DNA of 64,000 nucleotides from Terfezia claveryi (GCA_015179025.1 WHUX01000148.1:1-64000), one strand, 5' to 3'. Shown: positions 1 through 11,149, counted from the first letter of the stretch. The notes: generated by a model from the sequence alone, not told the origin. Made by a program: numbers and translations.

Positions 1-595
1 AGAGGTCGCTGCCATACAGAGGTCGCTGGCATATGGAGGTCCGCTGGGCCATATGGAGAGGTCGCTGCCATATAGAGGTCGCTGCCACATAGAGGTCGCT
101 GCCATATAGAGGTCGCTGCCATACGGAGGTCGCTGCCATATGGAGGTCGCTGTCCTATAGGGGTCGGTGATATATGGGGGTTACTGCCATACGGAGGTCG
201 CTGCCATATAGAGGTCGCTGCCATATAGAGGTTGCTGGCATATGGAGGTCGCTGCCATTACGGAGGTTGCTGCCATATGGAGGTCGCTGCCATATAGAGG
301 TCGCTGCCATATAGAGGTCGCTGCCATATAGAGGTTGCTGGCATATGGAGGTCGCTGCCATTACGGAGGTTGCTGCCATATGGAGGTCGCTGCCATATAG
401 AGGTCGCTGCCATATAGAGGTCGCTGCCATACGGAGGTTGCTGGCATATGGAGGTCGCTGCCATATAGAGGTCGCTGCCATAAAGAGGTCGCTGCCATAC
501 GGAGGTTGCTGGCATATGGAGGTCGCGTCCTATGGAGGTTGCTGGCATATGGAGGTCGTGGTCGGTGGATGGGGGTTGCTGCCATACGGAAAGCC
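1..595. repeat. 17-bp minisatellite (GAGGTCGCTGCCATATA)
   Basis: The first 595 bases are a tandem array of a 17-bp unit close to GAGGTCGCTGCCATATA, with variants (GGAGGTTGCTGGCATATG, GCCATTACG) arranged in a partly repeated higher-order pattern; one block of about 100 bp appears twice. Because 17 is not a multiple of 3 and the unit lacks stops in several frames, long low-complexity reading frames arise on both strands; these are not genes. The array is cut by the window edge, so its full length is unknown. Confidence 0.95.
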
Positions 596-1674
596 AGTGG
601 CATTAGAATATTGACTGGAATATTGTTATTAGCAAGAGCTAGAGATTCGGATATGCGTGAGACTTAGTTGTGCTCCAGACCGGGAGTGGTGTTGCGTGGG
701 CTGAGCTACATATTTTGCATAGAGTCACGCCTAGCAGAGAGTTGGTATAGTGTTGTACTCTAGTAGAGAGAGTGGTATAGCGCTGTATCTCAAACATGTT
801 CCATAAAGTCAGTGGCAATTCATATAAGTCTCACAATTTCCAGTGGCAATACAAACGTTTTCTCATACTATAATAGGAACCCCTGTCGTCGAGCTTGAAG
901 CGCTTCCCAATATGGCCTCTGGTTGGCTGCGCAGCGGCAGGAACGGGCGCAGGGGAAATTAGGGGTGCGTTAGTCCGCCCGACTGGGTATGATCAACCTC
1001 GCTTGGCAGCCCGATGCCGCTGCCAGGTCGGGTGTACAAGCTTAGAATAGCAATACCTGCTAGTGTTGCTAGGCAGCTAAGGGTGCGCTATACGGATACT
1101 TGTGCAGGCAATAGTAATATTGGGCTCGTAACTCACAAGACCTGCGGCTTTGCGTGGAAGGTACGGAACTCCTCCATTCGCAGGCTCTGTGTATTACTAT
1201 GTTAGGGCAGGTATAGTCATGTTTGGTTAAGGAAATTTGTTACATATTGATTGGGTGGGGCTGGACTGCGACTGGTTCCTGATAGAATGGTGATTTCTGT
1301 TTCTCGTATATAATAAGCTTTTATGTACATAAACGTTTCGAAATACTATAGACTTTTATAATGCTTGATTTCAGGTGCAGGCGAACCCTTGATTGCACGT
1401 AGCAGGCCTCCGTTGTAGAGAAGGCTTCAGAACCCTATAACTCAGGCATAATACTATTTGACTGCCAGGCCTATTATTGACCTTGCTGCTTGCAGAACCT
1501 CACGAGCATATTTTGCCAAGTTTCGGGTTACTTGGCAATAACCCGTGGCCTTGGCGAGTATTCTGAAAAAAGCGGGTAATCGGATTTTAATGGGTTACCC
1601 GGGAAACGGGGTCGAAGCGGGTTGCCTCTAGGATGGGCAGGTCGAGTCGATTTCCGAAGCGGGTTGTCGACTAG
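596..1674. other. Intergenic, no gene seen
   Basis: No coding signal is recognised. Between about 1505 and 1710 there is a cluster of inverted and direct copies of CGGGTTAC/AACCCG-like words (for example gggttacttggcaataaccc), which could be the subterminal part of a DNA transposon, but no termini or target duplication could be placed. Confidence 0.5.
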
Positions 1675-2070
1675 GGAAACTCGCCCCGACCCGACCCGTG
1701 GTGCACGCTAGACAAGATAGAGGACTCGGAAGAAGAGGTCACAAGGAGGACAGGGGGTAGGGGGGTTCCACGAAGGGACTATAAATTTGAGGAAAGTTTG
1801 GAGGATTGTTGGCATCGGATACGCCGACAACAGTGGGTGCTAGCTGATCTAGAGACGAAGTATGAAGCCACATTTCCTAATACAATCTATGAGAGTGATG
1901 CCGGGGGAGAGCTAAGGGTAATCTGCTACGGGGAAGAGGACAAACTATCTAGCAAGCAGGTAGTTCAGTTCAGAGCGGTGGTTACGGACTATGTTATGGA
2001 CTTGGCGGCAAGAGCAATAAATGGGGGTGTAATATACACTGCCTTAGGACTACCACAAACGGAGGCGTGA
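1675..2070 (+). CDS. Unrecognised ORF, possibly transposon-derived
   Basis: An open frame runs from just after a TAG at 1672 to a TGA at 2068, about 131 codons, with no in-frame ATG early enough to be a convincing start. The translated part contains an acidic stretch (EDSEEE) followed by a helical-looking segment (CWHRIRRQQWVLADLETKYE) and a mixed C-terminal half. I do not recognise the family. It lies just downstream of a cluster of inverted CGGGTT words, so a decayed DNA transposon exon is one possibility. It is followed by G-rich repeats, with no neighbour to suggest a function. A chance open frame cannot be excluded. Confidence 0.3.
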   Translation, partial: GNSPRPDPWCTLDKIEDSEEEVTRRTGGRGVPRRDYKFEESLEDCWHRIRRQQWVLADLETKYEATFPNTIYESDAGGELRVICYGEEDKLSSKQVVQFRAVVTDYVMDLAARAINGGVIYTALGLPQTEA

Positions 2071-2089
2071 AGAAAAGGGGATACACAGC

Positions 2090-2290
2090 ATTTTGGGGGG
2101 GGGGGGGGGGGGGTAATTGGGACATATGGTGAGACTGAGGGGGGGAAGTGTTATCAAGATACATGATGGGGTGGGGGAAGGGTTATTGGAATGTATGGTA
2201 GGATGGGAGGAGGGCTTACTGGGGGAAGGGTTATTGGGATATGTTATTGAGATATATGGTGGGATAGGAGAGGGCTGATTTGGAAAGTCT
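2090..2290. repeat. G-rich degenerate tandem repeat
   Basis: A run of more than 14 G is followed by four to five degenerate copies of a unit near GGGTTATTGGGATATATGGT. No coding capacity is seen. The G-run may be collapsed or miscounted in assembly. Confidence 0.7.
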
Positions 2291-2629
2291 TTTTTTTCTT
2301 TTATCTTGGTATAGTTTTTGTTTTTTAGAGTTTATAAGTGTTTATGAATAGTAGAAATAAGAATGCAGAGCGTTGGAATTTATTGACGTACATTGGTAGT
2401 GCAAAATAATAAATGGATAGGGATGAGATGTGAAGCATCTGAAGCAGTACTAGCAACATGAAGTACCTGATATACCTGAAGTAAGGGTGTATTCTAACAC
2501 AAAATCTTTTTTGCTGATGTATGCAATAGCTATAGTATTTATCATTCAAGGCTATTCTCTGAACCAGTGGATTGCTATTGTTTTCCTTGTACTGGTTTTG
2601 CCCTTTTTGTCTAGCAGTAATATATTCAT

Positions 2630-3142
2630 TTATTTTCCGTGTGATATCGTCGTAGGTTTCTTCTTTTGACCTAATATTCTCTTACTGTACTTGCGTAGAA
2701 GGTAGAGAGTGATATGAGTAGGAATTCGGTTTTTAACCTGCTCATATCTGGAAAACACCAGTAATCCCTTGCCAAATCCAGTATCCTTAGTGAGATCTGC
2801 TCGAGCAATAATACCTGAGAAGGTGTTCCAGGGTTTCTTGTATGCTGTGATATGTTCTGAGATTGAGGTTTTTCTGTCGTCATAATGGAGATATACCAAG
2901 CTTCTTAATAAAGAATGGAACTCGGTTGCTGTTCTTCCCTTATAAGCTTGCTTGAAAGTGTTCCATGCATCTTTGGCCTTTTCTACTGTAGCAATTTGGC
3001 TGCAGACTTGAGCCTCACTATTTTTTAGGATCGTAAGGAGAATGTAGTAGTTCCCGTCAATCCATGCTTGCGGCTTGTCTTGGGGTTTTCTGTATGTTCC
3101 CTCAATAATATCCCACGCTCGGTGATCTCCTAGTTGGGTCAT
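2630..3142 (-). pseudogene. Ty1/copia retrotransposon gag fragment (UBN2-type)
   Basis: The 170-aa frame has the copia Gag core pattern: an N-terminal WDIIEGTYRKP block, Q-x-W-x-x-x-N-x-x-I/L repeats, EKAKDAWNTFKQAYKG (the conserved A-K-x-A-W-x-x-L/F-x-x-x-Y-x-G block, about residues 54-69), then a conserved leucine-rich helix and ISEHITAYKKPWNTF. The zinc knuckle and all of pol are missing downstream; the frame ends at 2630 and low-complexity sequence follows, so only the 5-prime end of an element is left. It lies about 190 bp downstream of a primer-binding-site-like sequence and an LTR-like region in the same orientation, as expected for the 5-prime part of a copia element on the minus strand. 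The start ATG at 3142 is plausible but not decisive. Confidence 0.75.
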
Positions 3143-3332
3143 TTAGAAGGAGCTTCATGGTTGTGACCAATTCAGGGTAATTGTCTGATCCGTTCAGTTT
3201 GGTCGTAAGTGTGGTAATTTTTCGGTCGGGTGTTGTATTGTTCATGTTTTTGGGGACTTCTGGGTCATTCCTGACCTTGAGGCTTCTGCTGAACCTGATA
3301 TTGTATATTGATGTGTCGGTGTTTTTGTGTGC

Positions 3333-3560
3333 TTTGGAGCGCCGGGCTCATAACCCGTAAGGATTATGAGATTTTAGGATATATGAACGTAGATATTGGA
3401 GGTTTATTTATGGGAGATATGTATTGCTTGATTGACCTATATATATCTGCCTTTTAAGGGGTTCTAGCAGTCTATATATACATATCTCCTCCGTATTCAC
3501 ACATGCTTGTCATATGCCTTCTTATCCACATGCCTCTATATCCACATGTTGTTGACGTAC
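3333..3560 (-). mobile_element. Copia-like 5-prime LTR end and half-tRNA primer site
   Basis: On the plus strand 3339-3357 reads GCGCCGGGCTCATAACCCG, which matches the anticodon arm of an initiator tRNA-Met (loop CTCATAA, anticodon CAT). On the minus strand this is the kind of primer-binding site used by copia elements, which prime from a half tRNA-iMet cut in the anticodon loop. Upstream on the minus strand (about 3360-3560) lies an AT-rich segment with a TATATATAGACTG core, resembling an LTR promoter. The outer LTR boundary and a target duplication could not be fixed. Confidence 0.55.
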
Positions 3561-3698
3561 TCACATGTTTGCACATGCATTGGAAGAGTATATCTTACAG
3601 TATGATGAGGTATAAACATGCCACGCAACTTTCTTGGTGCAACATATAGTACCCTCTGAAATCAAGGGAAAAACACTAATATGGGAGTTTAGACTAAC

Positions 3699-4061
3699 CT
3701 GGACCTCCTTGTCGCCCATTTCCACCAGCGCCGCAATTTCTCTCCATCTCGACTTGTCCGGTCTATCGCGCTTTCTATACTCCTCCTCTAGGATCGCCTG
3801 GTCGTGCTGACTCGTCCTCCGGCGCCGCCGGCGGGCCAATACCGCATTGTCAATCATAGGAGGCCTATTCTCCCGGAGCCCCTCCTGTGAATGGGTGATA
3901 AAGGCGTAGGATGACAAGGAAGAGCCCACGGCAGCACTGTGTAATGGGACTGATGGCTCGGAGTCGACCGGGCCCTGGGAGGAATGATGCTGGGTATGGT
4001 GGATGCGGGAATTAGCGCCCGTGTCTAGTGACCCTCTGGCTCCTCCTCCTGGTGCCTCCAT
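3699..4061 (-). pseudogene. Homeobox gene, first exon only; helix 3 missing
   Basis: The exon encodes 121 residues starting at the ATG at 4061. After a low-complexity Ser/Gly/His-rich N-terminus comes a basic RRRRRRTSQ arm and the first two homeodomain helices (QAILEEEYRKRDRPDKSRWR, then EIAALVEMGDKEVQ), closest in style to fungal YOX1-like homeodomains. The frame then meets a good donor (GTTAGT, 3698 downward) exactly where homeobox genes often carry an intron, before the WFQNRR recognition helix. The only nearby acceptor (TTTCAG ending at 3656) leads to a sequence with no WFQNRR in any frame, and none was found on this strand down to the copia fragment. The DNA-contacting helix 3 is therefore absent: either the gene was cut by the copia insertion, or exon 2 is far away. 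Confidence 0.6.
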
Positions 4062-4237
4062 TATGGTTGCCTTCTCCCACGGATAGTTGTCTCTTACTCT
4101 GCCGTAGCTTAACGTTGCTAACTCCTCACCTGAATCCGAACGGTAAGGTTGGTATCCGAATTTACTGGAGATAGTGACGCCTAGTCAAACGAACAAATGA
4201 ATGGACGATATCGTAAATGTAGAAAAGCCTATGACGC

Positions 4238-5193
4238 CTATAAAAAAAATATACCATCATCAATGTCCCATTGCCCAGTTGCGCTCCTGGTTGGCCTGGG
4301 AAGAATTCTGACATTATCAAATATCTGCTCTGTTGTCGAGCCTATTATGAGAAGTTTGCGCCTGGCGTTAGTGTCCATTGCCATCGCCGCCTTCTCCGCT
4401 TCCGCAATGGTTTGTGTTTTTATGGGTTTGCAGGATGACGCTGTATCATTGGAGGAGATGGCATGAACTGAGCGGTCCAATCCCTGCATCCTTAGTGCCT
4501 TTGTTATTAATGGGATCTCAGCCTTCCATGCCTCATCCTCCCTGACCCCTTTTAATTCGACCAGAGTTTTGACGGTGAACGTTCCGTCCGGGGCCATGTA
4601 ATGGAGTTTCATCGGATTTACCTCCATCCAGGCTTTCTTTTCCCCGGGGCTGAGCGCAGTGTATTGCTCATATGTGGTGATTGAGTGGGACTGGGTGTAA
4701 GCTCTACCTCGCTTAAGCTGTTAAAGAGATACAGCGACGTCGAAAATCCTTCGACGTCCGGGAACCCCTCGATTGCGCTGTTAACGGGGTGAGGGACGGT
4801 GCCTTGGTTGCAGGATTTCATGTTATTTTTCATGAAAGTGTTTATTTCATCCGTTGTGGGTACAGCTGGCGGGGTGTCTTTGGTGAGGTCGGCAGGGGGT
4901 TTCGATAGATAGGCCGATAGGCGCTTGGTGTCCTGGGATAGGGACTTGTTTTTTGGGGTGACCTTCTGGATTCAGGATGATGGTGGTTTCGGATGAGGTT
5001 TAGCTGGGGGTGTCTGGCAGAGAGGGGGGGAGGAGGGGAGGCTGCCGGTGAGGAGGTGATAGACATATGCCGGGGAGGGGGAAGAGTGTGTGAGGTCGAT
5101 GGTGTCTGTGATGGCCCGAGCCGCAGTGGAAAGTCCTTGATTAATGTTGCCTATTTTGTACTCGAGACGTGAACTGTGTGTTGACGACTCCAT
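4238..5193 (-). pseudogene. Unrecognised lineage-specific gene, broken
   Basis: A reading frame starts at the ATG at 5193 (MESSTHSSRLEYKIG) and continues in the same frame through one TGA at 4972-4974 into a long downstream stretch (including DLTKDTPPAVPTTDEINTF and NSAIEGFPDVEGFSTSLYLF). Between about 4680 and 4730 the plausible protein jumps frame, continuing as TTYEQYTALSPGEKKAWMEV and ending at a TAA at 4238. So one in-frame stop and one frameshift interrupt an otherwise coherent protein of roughly 300 residues. I do not recognise the family. The TGA could come from a CGA codon by a C-to-T change. It lies 157 bp downstream of the proline/coiled-coil ORF on the same strand and upstream of the homeobox exon. 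Confidence 0.45.
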
Positions 5194-5349
5194 GATTTTC
5201 CAAGACAACTGAAATTGGTGGGTGGAAGCTAATGAAAACTGAGACAGAGAAAGTCTTTTCAGCATTAGAATACTGTAGCACAAACGATAGTAGAATACGA
5301 GACCGAATGGTACATACTTATTATTCATGCACCCATATTCTTACATCCT

Positions 5350-6384
5350 CTAGTACCGCCATTGCACGCGCTCCCTCGGTCCCGCTCCCCCCCTCTGACC
5401 ACCCCTCCCGCTCCCAACTCTTCCCGCCCCACTGCCCTGGCCCCGACTCGGCCCACCCCTTTTCCTCCCACCACCCTCACTTGACTCCCTACTTGGGCTG
5501 TGACTACCCCTCCCCCTCCCACCGCTTTCCGCCCCACTGCCCTGGCCCCCACTCGGCCCACCGCTTCCCCCCCCATCACCCTCACCTGAGCCCCTACTTG
5601 GGCTCTCACCACCCCTGGCCCTCCCACCGCTTCCCGCCCCACTGCCCTGGCCCCCACTCTGCCCACCGCTTTCCCCCCCATCACCCTCACCTGAACCCCT
5701 ACTTGGGCTCTGACCGCCCCGACGCTCGGCCAACACCATTGACATCACCTCCTGCATCATTCCCATGAGAGTCCTCCGCTCTTCCCTGTCCGAAAGCCGC
5801 TCCGTCTCCCTGGCAACTCTCTCAGCCTCCCTCGCTTCCCTCTCAGCTTTCCTCTCAGCCTCCCTCGCTTCCCTCTCGGCCTCCCTCGCTTCCTTCTCAG
5901 CTTTCCTCTCAGCCTCCCTCGCTTCCCTCTTAGCCTCCCTCGCTTCCCTCTTAGCCTCCCTCGCTTCCCTCTCAGCCTCCCTCGCTGCCTCTCTCGCACT
6001 TCGCTCCGTGGCAGAAGCTTGAATGAAGGATGCGAGGAGCTCACGTAGAACGTCGGCCTCAGGATTTGGATGGGGTGGAGGAGGAAGAGGTGGTTCAGAT
6101 GGTGGGGGTGGTGGGGGTGGGTTTTGAGAGGGTGGGTTTTGGGGGCGTGGGTTTTGAGGGGGTGGGTTGTGAGGGGGTGGTGGAGGTGGGTTTTGAGGGG
6201 GTGGTAGAGGTGCTTGAGCAGGTGTTCCAGTCGGGGGGGATGGTGGGTTCCAGAGGTTCCACACCTTTTCAAACAAATATTCAAGAAACTTGAATATATA
6301 GTTTGAGACCCAGATTACCCCTGGTTGGACCATCATGGCCCAGACACCGCACCAGGGGTCAACAGAGGTGAGAGGTGAATCCAT
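5350..6384 (-). CDS. Low-complexity proline-rich/coiled-coil protein, function unknown
   Basis: From the ATG at 6384 the frame encodes 344 aa; it stays open upstream to 6759, so a longer form is possible. Order of parts: a tryptophan/aromatic N-terminus (VDPWCGVWAMM, then IFKFLEYLFEKVWNLW, about residues 9-46); a proline-rich linker (about 47-115) of PPPQN-type repeats; a charged EAREAERE heptad-like segment (about 125-185) expected to form one long helix or coiled coil; a short MGMMQEVMSMVLAERR helix; and a Gly/Ser/Arg-rich tail (about 215-340) built from three or four imperfect repeats of about 114 bp. No known catalytic domain is seen. The single-exon structure with a non-repetitive start favours a real gene over chance, but the DNA repeats make length and frame unreliable. 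Confidence 0.45.
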   Translation of the reverse strand: MDSPLTSVDPWCGVWAMMVQPGVIWVSNYIFKFLEYLFEKVWNLWNPPSPPTGTPAQAPLPPPQNPPPPPPHNPPPQNPRPQNPPSQNPPPPPPPSEPPLPPPPHPNPEADVLRELLASFIQASATERSAREAAREAEREAREAKREAREAKREAREAERKAEKEAREAEREAREAERKAEREAREAERVARETERLSDREERRTLMGMMQEVMSMVLAERRGGQSPSRGSGEGDGGESGGQSGGQGSGAGSGGRARGGESPSRGSGEGDGGGSGGPSGGQGSGAESGGRGRGSHSPSRESSEGGGRKRGGPSRGQGSGAGRVGSGRGGQRGGAGPRERVQWRY

Positions 6385-8314
6385 GTCAGGGTTGTGGGGC
6401 TGCAGGATATCGTAAGGAGTTGGTTTGGTGTTGTTTGCGGTCGCGTGGGGTGTTGATAGCGTCGAGGTTGATGGGAGGGGGAAGGACTCTCTCTGCGTTC
6501 GATCAACCGCCTTCCGCCTGCCCTTCTGCCTGCCCTTCTGCCTGTTAGTAGTCACCGCATGTGGCCTGGTTACCACCACGATATGTCCATGTTCGGCTGC
6601 TGAATTGGGAAAGCAGGAACCACGTGACGGGTTCCCGATCGATCCAAGCTCATATCCAACAACAGGTATCCGGATCTGCATTTTGCCAGTTACGTTCCTG
6701 CCTTGATCATTTGCTCTGTACGTGTGGTTTGTATATACGGTATATATATTGGCGCGCATGGAGGCAGTTGGGAAAGGTGGTGAGCCTGTTATCCCACATG
6801 TCGGAATTGCGGGGAGGACAGATTCTCAAAGTTTGTAGTATGAGCAAAAAGATAGTTTTATCGCGTGCGGATGTCTAATATAGAAATTACTTATACTTCT
6901 TCATCATCATCTTATACAGCTGGGTGGCAAAAAATTTCATATCCTGCATAATAAAAGGCCTGAGCATGCAGTACGTTTGATTCAGATTCTATGCATGAAA
7001 TGGCGGCTATCACAGCGCCGTGTCCGAGACCCTCTCAAACAACAAGTGGATTGCTAGGTCCAAGCCGACCATGGAAAAACATGATCACAGTGGGCACGGA
7101 TGCCGGAATTCTATCCTTGAATGCTGGAAAAGCGTTTGATCGAGTGATACTGCTTGGTCAACTGAACAGTAAAGGGTCCAGCACCCTCCTCCTGATATCC
7201 CTTCCGCTCCTTTATCTATTTCTTCAAATTAATACTATGAGTACTCAGATTTGTTATTTGGTTGGCTGGTGTTTATTACCCCATTTTATAATGTTTCCTT
7301 GCTCGCTCTACCTTTATTTGCGTTTCTCTAGGTATAACAATATATTGGTGACAAGCATATTTCACATTATCCTTACCGTGGAATGATGGTATCGGAGGTA
7401 TCTCAACACCGTTCCGCTTTCTCATTGTGCCCTTCTAGTAAGCTTTCTTGGGGATGGAGACATCTTCGGTTGTCAGGAGTGCTTAGAGCTGCTGATAATG
7501 GGCTGCACTCCTGCCAGGGTGAGCTTGAGTGAAGGTATCGAGGAGGTTAGTTAAGTAGTCATGCCGCCTAAGGCGGCTGTGGGAAGGGTCTAGGTTGGTG
7601 TTGGCACTGTAGACATGAGTGAATTTCTGTTCAGCAAGGAGGAAAACAACTGTACATATATACATTTGACGACCCAGCACAGCTGGCCTTTGGGATCCAA
7701 CCCAAACTTCAAATATGTAGCTACTCCGAAATTTTTGTCTGCCGCACTGTATGTCAAGAGCTTCACCTCAGCTTAGTCTGGCTTGCACCTCAGCCGCCTG
7801 TTGGGCATCGTGGGACTGGCGAAACTCATCTAAAACTGATAACCAGACTAAAGATGGTGTGGTAGGGAGAATACCAAGATAGGACTAGCTTCGTTCCAAA
7901 AAAGGTAGACGTACCGGAAAAGGTATGGGCCAAAAAAGGACTACCTGTGTGATTTCTCAAAAAGGCAACAATCCAATGATACCGAAAGAAGAAGTCAAAA
8001 AATCTGAATACCCATTGCGTGCTGCGGTGGGAGACTTTCCCACGTGGTCACCCACTGCAGTACTAGCAAGCTTAGATATGGCAGAGCGGACGGGATGCCT
8101 CGTTTTCTTCAGTCTATGGTCGTAGATATCTGAGAAGTACTACTAGAGCTAGTATCGTGGTTATTTCTACAAAGTTAGAACAAACCGGATGTCGCCCTTC
8201 ACATTTAACAAACTACTATACATCTACAATACAATCCCAAACTTTGAGCTTACTTGGTTGTATATTAGACTCGAAACTGTCGAATCTGTATAAATAACTG
8301 TGAGAGGATGATTA
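6385..8314. other. Intergenic, no supported gene
   Basis: No gene can be supported. A frame at 6991-7386 contains a hydrophobic stretch and a chance NAGKAFDRV word but no family signature. Near 7774 and 7847 the words TTAGTCTGGCTTGCACC and CCAGACTAAA face each other about 75 bp apart, an example of a short terminal-repeat motif that recurs in this window. Confidence 0.5.
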
Positions 8315-10092
8315 ACGTGACCGACGGTTTGCGATCACGACAGGGTTTCCGATCACTTGAGACATACTAACCGTTTTTAGCTATCCCATCGTCTCATGCG
8401 AGCACAGCATCAGTAGTCATTCCGCCTGAATCGACATCTGTGGAAACAACTACGCTCTACGACATGGCGACCCTAACGTCCCGCCAAAACCAACCTAATA
8501 TCATTACCTCCTTCTGCTAATATGACCACTCCGATGCTTCCGACCCCTCCCCCTCCCCCTAACCCCCCACATAAGCTCAATATCGAGCGGGTGAGGCTAC
8601 AAGTACTAGGAGGCCTTTATCAAGCACCTATATTCATCTGAAAACAGCTTTGGCAGCACAAGCCAAAGATAGAATGCCTTAAACTACCGGCACTAAGTTG
8701 CAGAAAATTAGGAATTCTGAAAGCGGTCATTATATGAATTGAACCCTCTTAGTTTATGCTATTCTGAACACCCCCCTCATGTCCTTGCAAAGGCCGCCTC
8801 TAGCACATCATTATTCACTATGGTTTGGTCTCCACTATCGATAAGGCCTCAATGTCCCCTATATCTCTGTCTTTAAATGATTCTGAGCTCTCCTGAGACA
8901 CTGCAACTCTCTCACAAGCACCATTTACCTAGAGTAAACGTTAGGTTCAACCATACACCCAACCTAGCTGACTTTGATGGTATAAATTCCAATCCAGTGT
9001 CTAATTCAATACTTTCCATACTATCTGACCTAGGGTTTGGTTTTAGATCAATTATAGTATTTAATGATCCAGCATTCGCCTTAGCCTCTAATGCAGTGTC
9101 CATCTAACAATAATCCAATGCTCACCTTATGTTCCAATTCAAGTTTCTCGTTTATCTAAAGTAGTATCCAAGCTTGCATTAACCTAGTGTCTAAAATATT
9201 ATCGAATTCAAATTCCCGGGCCCCGGTCCTGGCCTCAACTATACTTCTAGTCATCAAAACACATTGGGAAGCACCAGTATACAAGGAGCGTCTAGAGCTA
9301 TTTTATTATTTCATTAGTGTTGTGAAAGTAGTAGAGCAAAGAGTATAGTGGGGCAGGTTGAGGAGCGTTTTACTGAGAGCTGGAAGCAGATTTGGCCAAA
9401 TTTTTGGAATTGTTGATTTTGTGAGGGTAGTGATCTAAATTGAGACATTTCAATCATAGCATATGTATATTTGTTCCTCTCTCCCGATTATAGATATGGT
9501 TTGAAGCCCTCGTAGTAGCTGTTGGCTGAAAATAAGCGCGAGTTGGGGGGGAATAGGGGTTACTGCTTATAGGTGCAATTTAAGATGACCAGGACTATTA
9601 AAAATCTCTATGTAGGAGGCTTTGGTACAGACTGTTGCAAGGACATGAGGGTTTTTTTTCAGAATAGCATAAATCAAGAGGGTTCAATTCATATAATGAC
9701 CGCTTTCAGAATTCCTAATTTTCTGCAACTTAGTGCCGGTAGTTTAAGGCATTCTAGCTTTGGCTTGTGCTGCCAAAGCTGTTTTCAGATGAATATAGGT
9801 GCTTGATAAAGGCCTCCTAGTACTTGTAGCCTCACCCGCTCAATATTGAGCTTATGTGGGGGGTTAGGGGGAGGGGGTCGGAAGCATCGGAAGAAGGTAG
9901 TGGTATTAGGTTGGTTTTGGCGAGACGTTAGGGTCGCCATGTTGTAGAGCGTAGTTGTTTCCACAGATGTCGATTCAGGCGGAATGACTACTGAACGCTG
10001 TGCTCGCATGAGACGATGGGATAGCTAAAAACGGTTAGTATGTATCAAGTGATCGGAAAGCCTGTCGTGATCGGAAACCCCGTCGGTCACGT
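8315..10092. mobile_element. TA-flanked foldback DNA element with ~460-480 bp inverted arms
   Basis: Positions 8315 to about 8793 and about 9632 to 10092 are inverted copies of each other. The ends read ACGTGACCGACGG (left) and its complement (right), each immediately flanked by TA (8313-8314 and 10093-10094), as expected for Tc1/mariner-type insertion. The arms differ by scattered substitutions and small indels. The roughly 840-bp centre carries no transposase; one 76-codon frame at 8877-9107 is unrecognised. The element is therefore non-autonomous. Its arms could pair into a very long hairpin. Confidence 0.85.
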
Positions 10093-10351
10093 TATAACAG
10101 CTTCCTTGAGATTATTTATCCTACAAGTGTTTTGTCTTGACTTGATCCATTCAAACTGCTCTACCTGATGCCAAACCCATGCACTATGCTACATAGCTAC
10201 CTAACAAGGTTATGGATAGTAATACTAGCAATGATGTATAGATGAATAGCCAACAAAAGACCACTTCACCTGATTATGTACGTAAAATGTGTATATGTGT
10301 GTCTTTATGTGAGTCACATATGTACAAGTAATGTATACAAATGTGTGTGTA

Positions 10352-10775
10352 CAGTGGTGTCTCGATATAAGCAACCCCATCGGGATTGGCAGCGAGTTTC
10401 TTATTATAACGCGAGGTTTCTTATATCAAGATACATACAAAAAAAATAGGAAGTGTCTGAGTGGGGTATAAAAGGCGAATGGGAACCTTCAGTGGCATTA
10501 TAACGCTTCAGACAGAAGAGAGGCTAATAATCTATTTTGCTAGAGCTGATGTAAGGAGAATAACACCTTGGATGCTTTATTGTGGTGTAAACTCGTTAAG
10601 TGCAGGTTTCTTATATGCGGGCTAATCATAAGAAACCTGCACTTTTGTATGTATTAGGAAGCGAATACTTAAGAAACCTGCTAGTAACGAGGGTTTCTTA
10701 TTTTCCCATACAAATTCTGGCGGAACCGGAGTATAGTTTCTTATATCAGGGGTTGCTTATATCGAGACACCACTG
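10352..10775. mobile_element. 424-bp MITE, pogo/Fot1-like ends
   Basis: The ends are inverted copies of CAGTGGTGTCTCGATATAAG (left end at 10352, complementary right end at 10775), each flanked by TA (10350-10351 and 10776-10777). The words GTTTCTTATATC and AAGAAACCTGC recur in both orientations inside. A TATAAAA box near 10467 may be the old transposase promoter. No coding sequence remains. Confidence 0.85.
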
Positions 10776-11149
10776 TATGCGCGAACGTATTGGTATGTAT
10801 ATATCACGGCAGTAACGAACATAGTTACCCTCAACAGTTGGCGTAGCAGGCAATGACCGGTAGAACATTCTATAGCAAGCGTACTATGACTGGCAAGCGA
10901 TAGAGTTACAGGGAGATCAAATGACATGGAAGTACAACAAACATTATATTTTTGTATTTGTGATATGGCCAAACCTGACAATAAATTAGTCTGGCTTGAT
11001 AACAAAGGGCTATGTACAAAGCTATTACAAAATCACAGCCTGAATCCTATCAATTGTGTTAAGTATAGCGTATCTAATAACTTTTTACCTAACTAAAGAC
11101 CTCTAACCAGCTACTGACCTTATGAGCTTAGAAAATGATATTTCAGATA

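Noticed and set aside
155..614. Long repetitive frames on both strands
   Set aside because: They are by-products of the 17-bp minisatellite; amino-acid repeats simply mirror the DNA unit in several frames.
2551..2580. WFRE word on the minus strand as the lost homeobox helix
   Set aside because: Only Trp-Phe is shared with WFQNRR; a stop follows at once and there is no acceptor in the right phase.
5765..6293. Frames on the opposite strand or shifted relative to the proline/coiled-coil ORF
   Set aside because: Shadow frames created by the repeated codons.
6991..7386. Reverse-transcriptase-like word AGKAFDRV
   Set aside because: Only one short word matches; the YxDD box and other RT blocks are absent.
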